Source: Rugalucina vietnamica (lineage: Eukaryota; Mollusca; Bivalvia; Lucinida; Lucinidae). Taken from it: a DNA stretch of 64,000 nt. A program made the translations under genes and the position numbers. The notes beneath the pieces were generated by a model that saw only the letters and a list, made by a program, of their open reading frames with translations, had not been told where the DNA came from and did no database searches. The DNA is taken from positions 8,224,006 to 8,288,005 of the forward strand of contig OZ024877.1 in the NCBI GenBank assembly GCA_964017185.1. The letters are read 5' to 3'. Of this stretch, positions 56,036 to 64,000 are shown piece by piece. How positions within the stretch are numbered: position 1 is the first letter of the stretch; each line of letters begins with the position of its first letter.

Positions 56036-57325
56036 AGTGAAATAAATGAAGATATATATCAAAACTATACTGTGCAAAATAAATTTAGCAATTTTTGATG
56101 TTTTATAAATTTTTGATCATCTTAGAGCAATTTTGGACATTTCTTTCATTTAAATGACAAGAATAGGGTCTTAGGCACATTATAGGATGAATTTAAAAAC
56201 GCCATTATCTAAAGAGGTTTTTGGAGCAACCAAGAAATATAGAAAGGGTGTGAAGGCAAAATTCTAAACCAATGAACACAATGCAACAGCTGACTTTTGT
56301 TTAGTCCATTAGACACATCCTTATCAACGTTGTTGATTATGTGACAAATGAGATTGGTCATTTTCGGTACAAACTTTTCCAGCCGAAAAAAACGACGTCA
56401 ACGTGTCGTCAATTGGTCGACGGGTTACTTGGTTTCCATTGATTTTCAGAAAAACGAAACAAGACAGACAAAGCACAATGTAGCCAATACAGTGGCGAGT
56501 AACACTTGAAAGTTTCAGGGCGTTTCAGTTTTAACGCATCATGCTAGTGAGATAACGCTGACGTTAAACTCATTATTTTAGCTCATGTTATGAAGCCAAG
56601 ATAGGGCATTTTGTTTAATATATTGGTATGCACCAGGGCCCAGAATTACAATCTTCCAACCCGCACACCAATAGGAAAGTTAAACGCTAATAGCGATATG
56701 CTGAAACCCAGGGATACTAGTTTTGGGTAGAAAAGTCGGAAGACCAAATGGAATGATGCGGACAGTAGATTATGTTACAGTCATGTGCATTCAGTTGGTT
56801 TGATGATCTGGTTTTTACGTCCCAGTCAACAGCTATGATCGCACGAGGACGAGATCTTGGTTTAATGTCTCGTCCGAAGAACTATAGAAGCTCGAGGTGG
56901 AACACATGGCTATGTTTTGCCTGGCAAAACTACACCTAGATCCATGTAAAGGTCTATCTATGATACACGAATAATATGATTTGATATGTTTATAAAATGT
57001 TATGCCTGAATCCATTATATCATAGCAAATATGGCCCGACGAGTCATAATGCTACTGACAGGTATCAGTGACGTGCGCATGTCAATTTCGATATTTATTC
57101 CGTCTTTGATCTGTCTGTAGTCATTGTTGAGCTACTTGTGTGTAATACTGTTTCTAGCCTTTCCTTGCACGTGGGAATAAAGAGATTTTGAATTGACTTT
57201 GTACGCTGAGACCAAGGACGTCTGCTCCAGCTGCGTACGTACGACGTATCTATGGCGGTCCTGTGGCGTATGTGTGACTAGTCACATGTGTGGCCGTCTT
57301 TACAGAATGATGGACCACAATGCTG
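56036..57325. other. No gene recognised
   Basis: Unique-looking. GGGAATAAAGAGATTTTGAA near 57172 resembles the 3' end of a polyadenylated transcript or SINE on the plus strand, but no body could be attached to it. Confidence 0.35.
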
Positions 57326-58232
57326 AGGGGGGGGGGGGGCAGGACCCTTTTCTGTGACGTGTGGTTGGCCCTTTTTAAAGTCTGTGATTTGTGAAAAATT
57401 TAACTCTGTGATTTGTGACAGAGGTATTATCTGTGATGAGTGAAACACAAATTTAAATCCCTGTGATCTGTGATTGAAAATTTTCAAGTCTGTGAATTGT
57501 GATCATCATCATTCCTTGTGATTGTAAAACCAATGGTCTAAAAGTACATTAAAATCGCATACATGGACCTCCAGAAATATAAAATTTTCTTGGGGGAGGT
57601 CCCCCGAACCCCCCTTTAAACAATAAGAATACCCCATCTCATACCCTTAGCAACTTGGCTCTCATGATCACTCATGAATTTTTTTAACATTTTGTGACCG
57701 CCAGGTCTGATGACTAACAGAAATAAAGCTACGTATAGAATTATCATTTTCATTTTGAAGTTTAAGTCTGATATACTGACCAACACCAGAATAAACTAGT
57801 GATGCATATCATATTTAAGTTAACATGGATGTTTTTGTTATACTTTTTACTAAGTTTTTAGGCAGTTAGTAAAATGATTCCATTTTCCTCTGTACCACTG
57901 TGACTGAAAAAGTCTCTACCATACATGTAACATGATGTAACTAAGGCTAAGGTATTCTTATTTTACAAGTAACTATGCCATAATGAGTTAAAATGAGACC
58001 TTTCTTTGATACGAATAGTTAATTTTTAGTAGCTGAGAAGTTATAGGCTGTAAATCAGTCAATACAGTGCAAAAACATTGGCCAAATTGCTAAATTTTCT
58101 GTGATTACAAATATTCATTGTCTGTGATTTGTGAAAGCATCATTTGAAAACTCTGTGATTTGTGATTTTGTGTTTTAAATCTCTGTGATCTGTGACCAGA
58201 CCCCCATCCTGCCCCCCCCCCCCCCCCCCCCA
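57326..58232. repeat. Element bounded by poly-G and poly-C with CTGTGATTTGTGA words
   Basis: AATGCTGAGGGG... GCAGGACCC at the left and its approximate inverse TCCTGCCCCC...CAATGCTAC at the right. Both flanks carry direct CTGTGATTTGTGA / CTGTGATCTGTGA repeats, about 6 on the left and 4 on the right. Confidence 0.5.
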
Positions 58233-58337
58233 ATGCTACCTTTGTATTGAGGCTTTGATCGTTTTGCATTTTGGTCGCTTAGAAATCGATTGAATTTCAA
58301 AAATAAATCTTATTTTAAGTGCTTATTTTATGGTAAA

Positions 58338-58579
58338 GAGCTGCAGCAAAAGAAAAAACAACAACAATCTGCATATGCGAAAGCAAAAGCGCAGATCAGC
58401 TGTCCAGTAAATGCATAGCTGATCAGCACCTTTGTTTTCGCTACACTGAAAGTGCTATCCCTCTTCTTCTAAAGTCCAAAATTTCAAGCTTCTCTGAGCC
58501 TTCTTCTGTGGTTGTACAGGCCAGCTTGTGTCAAAGCTGGTCGAAATCATAGATTGTTGGGTTTCTCATGCGAAGGGCC
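58338..58579 (+). mobile_element. MITE, family A, degraded copy
   Basis: GCATATGCGAAAGCAAAAGC, GATCAGC...GCTGATCAGCACC and CTGGTCGAAATCATAGATTG align with the family. The terminal GAGCC/GGCTC have decayed and no target duplication remains. Confidence 0.65.
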
Positions 58580-58789
58580 ATATGTATAAATTGCTTATAA
58601 AATTAGTAAAATGCAGTTTGATGACACAAGAGCACAAACATATCTACACCGTTTTTACGTGACATATTACATAATCGTTACGTACACGTGGCGTATTAGG
58701 TGTACCTGCTGCGTTGCATTCTTGTGATTGACGTATGCACGTGGCGTTTCGGAACTGCGGCGTTATGGTACGTACCCGTTAAAATTGTT

Positions 58790-58960
58790 ACGTAGCACCT
58801 CAGTCTGTCAGTTGTGAAGAATGCGAGCTACTCTTTAACTGTTTACACGCTTAGTTCCGGTTGTTTCCGGGTCGACGTGGCTCATACTCCACAGACCACT
58901 TTATTCTCGTTTTCAGTAACCCGGGCATTGAGAATTTTGCGGTAAACGTAAGTTTTCTCT
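58790..58960 (+). promoter_or_regulatory. CpG-rich promoter-like patch with splice donor
   Basis: TTCCGG occurs twice (ETS-type core), with CpG-dense sequence before it, then AAAC|GTAAGT at about 58947. This could be a TATA-less promoter and non-coding first exon on the plus strand. No later exon was found. Confidence 0.25.
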
Positions 58961-59469
58961 GATTTTATTGCAACGCCATCCCGTATGAAGGCTGACCACA
59001 AAACACAACATTACTTATGGGAGAAAATATGACGTTGAGGTCATGTCATGATGTTGGCATAAAAATGAATGTGCCAACGTTCGGGTAGGTATTTTCAGTG
59101 AACAATGTTGCATGTGCAGAAATGAAGATCAGGGGAATTAATCTGCTATAAGAAGCTTGACCTTCGGATTTCCAATACCGGCGGGAGTTAGCTAGCTTAA
59201 TACCTGTTTTGACATCCAAGATAAAATCTATCGCCTAGGTAATATGCCCTTAGGCTTTGTTTGAATGCGCCGAGTTTGTCTAAATTGTTATGGTTTAGAT
59301 CTACCTGTAGAAAGGTACAAGTAGGAGATTTGTTCCGTTTTCTGAGTTTTGTTTTGAAATATGACTTTTGGATATCTTCATTGACAAATATATTTTATAT
59401 TCTATTTTGAAACGAATCAACTTTAGGTTCAACAGTTCAACATCATGGTTTTGATCTCGTAAACTTTTT

Positions 59470-59475
<6 letters not shown>

Positions 59476-59516
<41 letters not shown>
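59476..59516. repeat. Poly-A tract
   Basis: Pure A run of about 40. Confidence 0.95.
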
Positions 59517-59517
<1 letters not shown>

Positions 59518-60059
59518 CGCTTCTGCACAGACTGATCATCGATCTCTTAAACTTTCTATTTGAACGGAGTCATGTACATGCAACTCATGTATCAAAACGA
59601 CTTCGTTAACCTAACCACAGACGGAATAGTAAGTAGACGGAGTTTTTTTTTTTTTTTTTTTTTTTAATTCAGTTTACGTCCCTTTTTCAAGATTATTTCA
59701 GCTCATATGAGACGGGCCAATCAGTAGGTGGGCGAAAACGGGAGTACCCCGAGAGAAACGGGGCTCGAACCCACACCAGACAGCGGTGAGAGTTATTGTT
59801 TGTGCAGAATAAGAAGAGAAGTGATTGGTTTGTATATCAAAATAAAAAATAAATCTCGAAATAGTTTGATGTTGACCACGGATCCAATAAAATGAATATG
59901 ATTTTGAGACAAGAATAATATTCCTGTTTTGATTACCGTCTCGACATGTTGGGAACATTGTTATTTAGGACGTAACGAAACAGTAACTGACCGCTTTGAT
60001 TGCGTGGAGTATAATCAGCTTTTAACTAAATTTCATAGTAGCCATATGCATTCTTTCAA

Positions 60060-60210
60060 ATTTAGTTGCCGGTTTATAAGGGTCACTGAATGACTGATCA
60101 GGGTTTATTACCCGAAATTGCACAACATGGCTCACACTTCCTCCCCTTGAATTTTACTTTGTATTCACTGCTTCCAAATGATGTAAATATTATATTTTAT
60201 CTTACATATG
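60060..60210 (+). repeat. Dispersed repeat copy (as 16.6-17.1 and 36.5-37.0 kb)
   Basis: GTTGCCGGTTTATAAGGGTC, GATCAGGGTTTATTACCCGA, AATTGCACAACATGGCTCAC and TATTCACTGCTTCCAAATGA in the same order as the 16.6-kb copy. Confidence 0.6.
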
Positions 60211-60489
60211 TTTCATCGCTTTCGTGCATTCTGATCAATATCACACATTCGCTGCGGTCTCAGCAGTCTTAAAGAAATCTGCAGTATTTCTTATGTCCGG
60301 TCAAAATAATTGATATATAAGCTCAGCCGAAAGGAGAGAAAAAATAAATATATACAAAGTGATTTGCCGCTCGGACAGATTCTCCATATTTCCTTTCCCG
60401 GGAAAGGGGATACCTAGGCTGATCCGAGTGACAGTTCCCCGTATGGGGACAAAAAGCAATTTTGCCGGACAGTGGCTGTTTCACCACAT

Positions 60490-60772
60490 CAATACGGACG
60501 GCATCAATGACGTTACGTATTCCCGCAAGAGTGTTATTACATGCGATTTTTGTGGTCATACGACTTTTATAACATGACGTTATCCACTGGAAAACAGTCG
60601 GACGTCATAATCATATGATAAAATGCACTTCGAAGGCGACGAAATCCTATTTTAAAAGTCATATGATAAAACGAATCTTGCACTCGTGTTCATTTCATAT
60701 GAAATTTATTAAAGCTCGATTAATAAATTTCATATGAAATGACCACTCGTATAAGATCCTCTATATAGAGAA
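60490..60772. mobile_element. Palindromic MITE with TGACGTTACGTATTCCCGC block
   Basis: The block at 60494-60600 matches 990-1090. A palindrome at about 60667-60763 (CACTCGTGTTCATTTCATAT / ATATGAAATGACCACTCGT) matches 820-911. The parts are arranged differently in the two copies. Confidence 0.6.
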
Positions 60773-61316
60773 TGCAGAGTTGCAACAGAACGCGACGGTT
60801 TCTTGAACGGTCTTTCATGTACACGGCAGTCTGCGCCGATCGTTATCTTTCTTAATTTCCCCCTATGTAGCCTCTCCGTAAATAAAATCGATTATGTATG
60901 ACAAAAAACCAATTTGTTTAGGGCACACACTTTTGCCTTTCAAGCCATGGGGCAAGTAGCCATGAACTAGATTTGTCAATGCACATGATCATACTTTCAA
61001 ATATTTTATTTGACAGTAATCATAAAGTTAAATTACACAATTCCGTAATCATGTTTGGTCGTAAATAGAGTTTAGCACGTGTTTCTGTTTACTTCCGGTA
61101 TTCCAGAACTTTGCGCATAAAATTCGAGTGTGAAGGTGGGCAAAAGTATATATTTATCACTGTCACTCATTTAAGTCAAATTTTAATTAGTCTTTAATTG
61201 GCTTATCTGTAATGCATTTGGGAAGTTTTCGACAGATCCTTGTTCGGCAAACGAAGCACTAGAACATATAAAAAAATATCAAAATTGAAAAAATTAATTG
61301 AAAATATACTGTGGCT
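60773..61316. other. No gene recognised; right end of the TTAA unit
   Basis: AT-rich. The last 27 bases are the inverted terminus. Confidence 0.45.
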
Positions 61317-61388
61317 TTAAGCCTATCTCTCTTACGTGTTGTTCTCCTTATTTCTGAATTGTACCAGGGTTTATCATCTGGCCTTACA
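61317..61388 (-). pseudogene. CR1-like LINE, short segment between two insertions
   Basis: Minus strand: VRPDDKPWYNSEIRRTTRKR and DRL, the linker after the endonuclease, bounded by the foldback insertion on one side and TTAA on the other. Confidence 0.85.
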
Positions 61389-61940
61389 CACGGGTGGTAA
61401 ACAGGGGAACTAGCTCCGAAAAGAGTCAGCGGGATTTGGTTCCCTCGGCACATCCGAGCTAGCCCTCTCGGTTGGAAACTGGTAAACAAAGGTATGTCTC
61501 GAAGCATTTAATCATTATTTATTTCTTTATTAATGATCTAGTGAAAAATCCAGCAATGTAGTGCAGTTTAGAAATAATTTAGCACCTTTCGCTGCTAGGT
61601 TTGGTCATTGAAATATGCGCGGTTCGAACACAACTTTGACACGCCTGTAGCACACTCTGAGATTTTCGGCTCAGTGCGCTACAGGCGTGTCAAAGTCGTG
61701 TTCGAACCGTGCATATTTCAATGACCAAACCTGGCAGCGAAAGGAGCTAAATTATTTTCTAACTGCACTGCATTGCCGGATTTTTCACTAGATCAATAAT
61801 AAAGAAATAAATAATGATTAAATGCTTCGATACATACCTTTGTTTACCGGTTTCCAACCGAGAGGGCTAGCTCGGATGTACCGAGGGAACCAAATCCCGC
61901 TGACTCTTTTTGGAGCTAGTTCCCCTGTTTACCACCCGTG
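61389..61940. mobile_element. 552-bp near-perfect foldback element, TSD TTACA
   Basis: CACGGGTGGTAAACAGGGGA at the left mirrors the right end. The arms are about 265 bases each, nearly identical, and meet at CACTCTGAGATTTTCGGCTC. TTACA lies at 61384-61388 and 61941-61945. Removing element plus one repeat lets the LINE read KRVTVRPDDKPWY. Very young by arm similarity. Confidence 0.92.
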
Positions 61941-61945
61941 TTACA

Positions 61946-62970
61946 GTAACGCGTTTAGAAGGAATACAGGATTTAACCATTTCAATAAAAATATCGTTAA
62001 AAAGACAACTTGCTTCGTTAACAGAGCCGTGAGACAGGCAGGACCAGTCAAATTCGTTAATTTTCGCATTTAGGGAGTTATAATCGGCCTGGTTGTAAAG
62101 CCAAATAGTACGCTTAAATGGGCTTTTGGGTTCATATTGAAAGAGTAGAGTAATGAAAGTTGCCGAATGATCGCTAATATGATTAGGTACAGGAAATGTA
62201 CAGGCATCTAGAAAACTTAAGTCCTCGTTTATGACAATAGGGTCAAGAAGAGCATTCAGCCTTGTTGGTTCGTTAACTACATTCATCAAGGAATTAAATA
62301 GCATTATGTCTTTTAGACATTGAAAATCGGGGTTATAAAGATCTTCATTTAGGTCACCAAGAACAATAATATTGCTACAGATTTCCTGAATTAAAAAATA
62401 TAGCATCGGACGTGCGAGGACTATAAAAGACGCATGGTTTGTCCGATCTTTCCTGTACGGTGAGTCAAAATTTTCAAGCATAAGACTATCCGTTGACACT
62501 CCAATGTCTAAATGTGTTTCTGTCAGGCAAATAATATCAAAATCAAGGAATTGCTCTTTAATGTAATCCAACTTGTTTCTTACGCTTCTTATATTGCTAT
62601 GTAAAATCGAAAGTGAACCTTGGTGTAAAGTAGCAGGACCTGGGTTAGTTTCGATATCACCTGATTGCAATATTAGTAATATTAAAATCAACATGAATTG
62701 CGAATTAAGCAGATACTCTTTCATGTAGCTAGAGGTCAGAATACAAAATTTATCGCACAGTTCTAAAAAAGTTGCAAGATTGAATGAGAAATTGAGAAAA
62801 CAGAATCGGAATGTACATTTTCTACAGCATATATAAGTATTACTGTTGAACAGACCTATACAAGCACGCCACTGGTCTAGGCTGTTACCCATTTGGTAAC
62901 AATTTAACAACAACAAACATAAGTGCTTGTACAAGGGCTGTTGAGCAATAATACCATTTAGATGAACCAT
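61946..62970 (-). pseudogene. CR1-like LINE, 2A-like peptide and apurinic endonuclease
   Basis: ATG at 62970. An N-terminal ~100 residues, hydrophobic and Cys-rich, precede GDIETNPGP, matching the DxExNPGP signature of 2A ribosome-skipping peptides. Then LSILHSNIRSVRNKLDYIKE, CLTETHLD, a break, ILGDLNEDLYNPD and NHISDHSATFITL, the conserved endonuclease boxes. About 70 residues between YRKDRTNH and the GDLN box are missing compared with the family, so the enzyme is inactive. It ends at SKRVTV by the foldback insertion. Confidence 0.87.
62635..62665 (-). other. 2A-like sequence
   Basis: Encodes GDIETNPGP at residues ~103-111 of the LINE ORF. The final Pro would start the downstream product. 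2A-like peptides at the N-terminus of LINE ORFs are known from trypanosome, sea urchin and some mollusc elements. Confidence 0.8.
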
Positions 62971-63241
62971 TCAGACCGTCTATGAAAGAAAGTGAAAACG
63001 AAATGAAAACAATGAAAATGTGCATGGAATTATGTAGAATGTATATGAACAATTATACAATGTCAGACAATATTTGTTGTCAGTAAATTGTGAAAAAAAA
63101 AACACTCATTATATACAAAACCAATGTGCAACTCTCAGTAGAAATGCATCTCTCGCCCAGGCAGTGTAATCATATTTGTAATTCATAATCATTTGCACTT
63201 CTGTCCAGTTATTAAACGCATAATATATATGGGCTGGACGT

Positions 63242-63900
63242 ATAGAATCTCAACCCGCTGTAAATTTCGGAGTACGTTCGTGTTACGCCCCAAACACGTT
63301 AAGCATGCACTACAGTCGCGTATCAAACTTTTAACGCGCGTCTCACACAGGCTTGTGGCACGTCAAAGAAACGGTCAACATGCGTCCAAACCAATATCTC
63401 GTAAAATCGGAACGCGTATGTAGCGTAAAATGACGTGCCTGAAACGTACATCAAACGCGTTCAAAGCTTATTCAACGCGCCTGTAACGCGTGTTGAACTT
63501 ATTCGCGCCGAGCTTCTAGAAAATCGTAATGTAGGGTTTACACTATGTTGCCGGCGGTCACGGCAGCCACGTTTCAGGCAACCGTGCTCAAAACAGGATA
63601 AACGTGAGGCAACGCAGGTGAACGGGATAGGCAAACGTAGCACGCCGTGATAACCGTGGACACCGTGGCCAATTTTTGACAGTTTAAAAATCTGCCACGG
63701 CAGTCACGGCGGAAATGAGAAACGTAATGGGTCGTGATAAAACGGGCTGAACGTAACACACCGTGACAGTACGTCACAGGACGTAGCGAAACCTGGAGGC
63801 GATCCGTAGTGCAACGGGAAGCTAGTGAATAGTCCGGCAATCTACGGATCTTCCACGTTCAGCTGCGTGAAGTTTAAAGATATAAAATATTGGAGCAGTC
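63242..63900. other. CpG-rich, irregularly repeated words; no gene assigned
   Basis: AACGCG(C/T), CCGTGATAAC, CACGGCAG and CGTAAC words recur in an otherwise AT-rich window. Open frames here overlap on both strands without family resemblance. Confidence 0.4.
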
Positions 63901-63949
63901 ACTATAGTGAACAATAGAGACCATACGCTGCACAATGCCACTGAAGGTC

Positions 63950-63990
63950 CCGAACTTTCGGGTTCGAGCCCCGCTCTGGCCACATGAGAC
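63950..63990 (+). repeat. tRNA-like B box, possible SINE fragment
   Basis: TTTCGGGTTCGAGCCCCG has a perfect B box and T-stem-like pairing. No matching acceptor stem or A box was found upstream, so it is not called as a tRNA gene. A similar GGTTCGAGCCCCG occurs on the minus strand near 59762. Confidence 0.35.
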
Positions 63991-64000
63991 AAGCCAAGTT

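Larger units (their letters stand above)
44196..61316. mobile_element. 17.1-kb TTAA-flanked unit with 27-bp inverted termini
   Basis: AGCCACAGTATATTTTCAAT, one mismatched base, then AATTTT starts the left end. The right end is its reverse complement. TTAA lies at 44192-44195 and 61317-61320. The outer flanks are adjoining parts of one LINE: ...RKRDRL on the right, KTKAIKSGK on the left, fusing as AGGCTTAAAACAAAG in frame. TTAA targeting fits piggyBac or Kolobok enzymes. No transposase frame was found. The interior resembles ordinary host DNA: arrays, family A MITEs and a terminal exon. It may be a giant non-autonomous element, host DNA mobilised between two termini, or a small element later enlarged. 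Confidence 0.8.
40428..63229 (-). mobile_element. Full-length CR1-like LINE (~3.9 kb) split by three insertions
   Basis: TGGGCTGGACGT occurs at 40416-40427 and at 63230-63241, a 12-bp target duplication around the whole structure. On the minus strand the LINE runs 5' UTR, ORF start 62970, endonuclease, RT and a 3' UTR with AATAAA. It is broken by 61389-61940, 44196-61316 and 41928-43135. Subtracting these and their duplications leaves about 3.9 kb, normal for a complete CR1-type element. At each break the flanks rejoin in the same frame. Confidence 0.88.

Noticed and set aside
44196-61316. Reading the two LINE fragments as two independent insertions
   Set aside because: They are non-overlapping, collinear on one strand, meet at the same codon through TTAA, and share one 12-bp outer duplication.
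61259-61507. Small gene reading through LINE linker and foldback arm
   Set aside because: The frame crosses the TTACA junction between two elements; both parts are explained.
63900-64000. tRNA gene at the window end
   Set aside because: Good B box and T-arm-like pairing but no acceptor stem or A box; kept only as a possible SINE fragment.
1-64000. LTR retrotransposon, endogenous virus or Polinton
   Set aside because: No long terminal direct repeats with coding sequence between, and no capsid, envelope, integrase, protease or viral polymerase motifs were recognised. All RT motifs belong to LINEs or a Penelope-like remnant.

Overview
The window is AT-rich animal DNA dominated by transposable elements. 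It looks like a marine bivalve mollusc. That is inferred from short palindromic MITEs in many near-identical copies, elements with internal tandem arrays like the oyster 'pearl' type, CR1-like LINEs and compact spliced genes; no species marker was seen. No virus-like, LTR or Polinton element was recognised.

Host genes. (1) An intronless BTB-BACK protein of 664 residues lies at 10625-12619 (+). (2) A spliced gene not visible as one long ORF runs on the minus strand from a TATA box near 29064-29070 through a non-coding first exon and five coding exons (28420-28252, 27776-27667, 26303-26114, 25545-25492, 21581-21526). All splice sites are GT/AG and all phases agree. It predicts a 192-residue secreted protein with a glycine-zipper-like segment and one canonical EF-hand loop. 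Every intron holds a MITE. Its 54-nt fourth coding exon, which carries most of the Ca2+ loop, sits between two inverted copies of one MITE. (3) A probable terminal exon with a poly(A) signal lies at 50326-50149 (-).

Layout. 0.8-4.1 kb: palindromic elements and a promoter-like CRE/CCAAT patch. 4.4-8.9 kb: an inverted-repeat element filled with about 18 copies of a ~187-bp satellite. 9.0-10.3 kb: a 168-bp tandem element rich in nuclear-receptor-like half-sites. 10.6-13.4 kb: the BTB gene and a LINE remnant. 13.4-18.1 kb: MITEs and a composite foldback. 18.2-20.9 kb: a young 5'-truncated LINE with an open 847-codon frame, inserted into another repeat. 21.5-29.1 kb: the EF-hand gene. 29.6-40.1 kb: MITEs, a TTAA-flanked element, 38-bp and 22-bp minisatellites, a Penelope-like remnant, and a large array element holding a TA-flanked transposon.

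40.4-63.2 kb is one nested structure. A full-length ~3.9-kb CR1-like LINE on the minus strand (12-bp target duplication, 2A-like peptide, endonuclease and RT) is split by three insertions. Each has inverted termini and its own target duplication: a 1.2-kb element (AATC), a 552-bp near-perfect foldback (TTACA), and a 17.1-kb segment with 27-bp termini flanked by TTAA. Removing each on paper gives a continuous LINE reading frame across the junction, so the boundaries are well fixed. The 17.1-kb TTAA unit carries ordinary-looking genomic DNA, including the terminal exon, arrays and MITEs. It is the most unusual object here: a giant non-autonomous transposon, a captured host segment, or a small element enlarged by later insertions. 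The final 0.8 kb is CpG-rich and unassigned.
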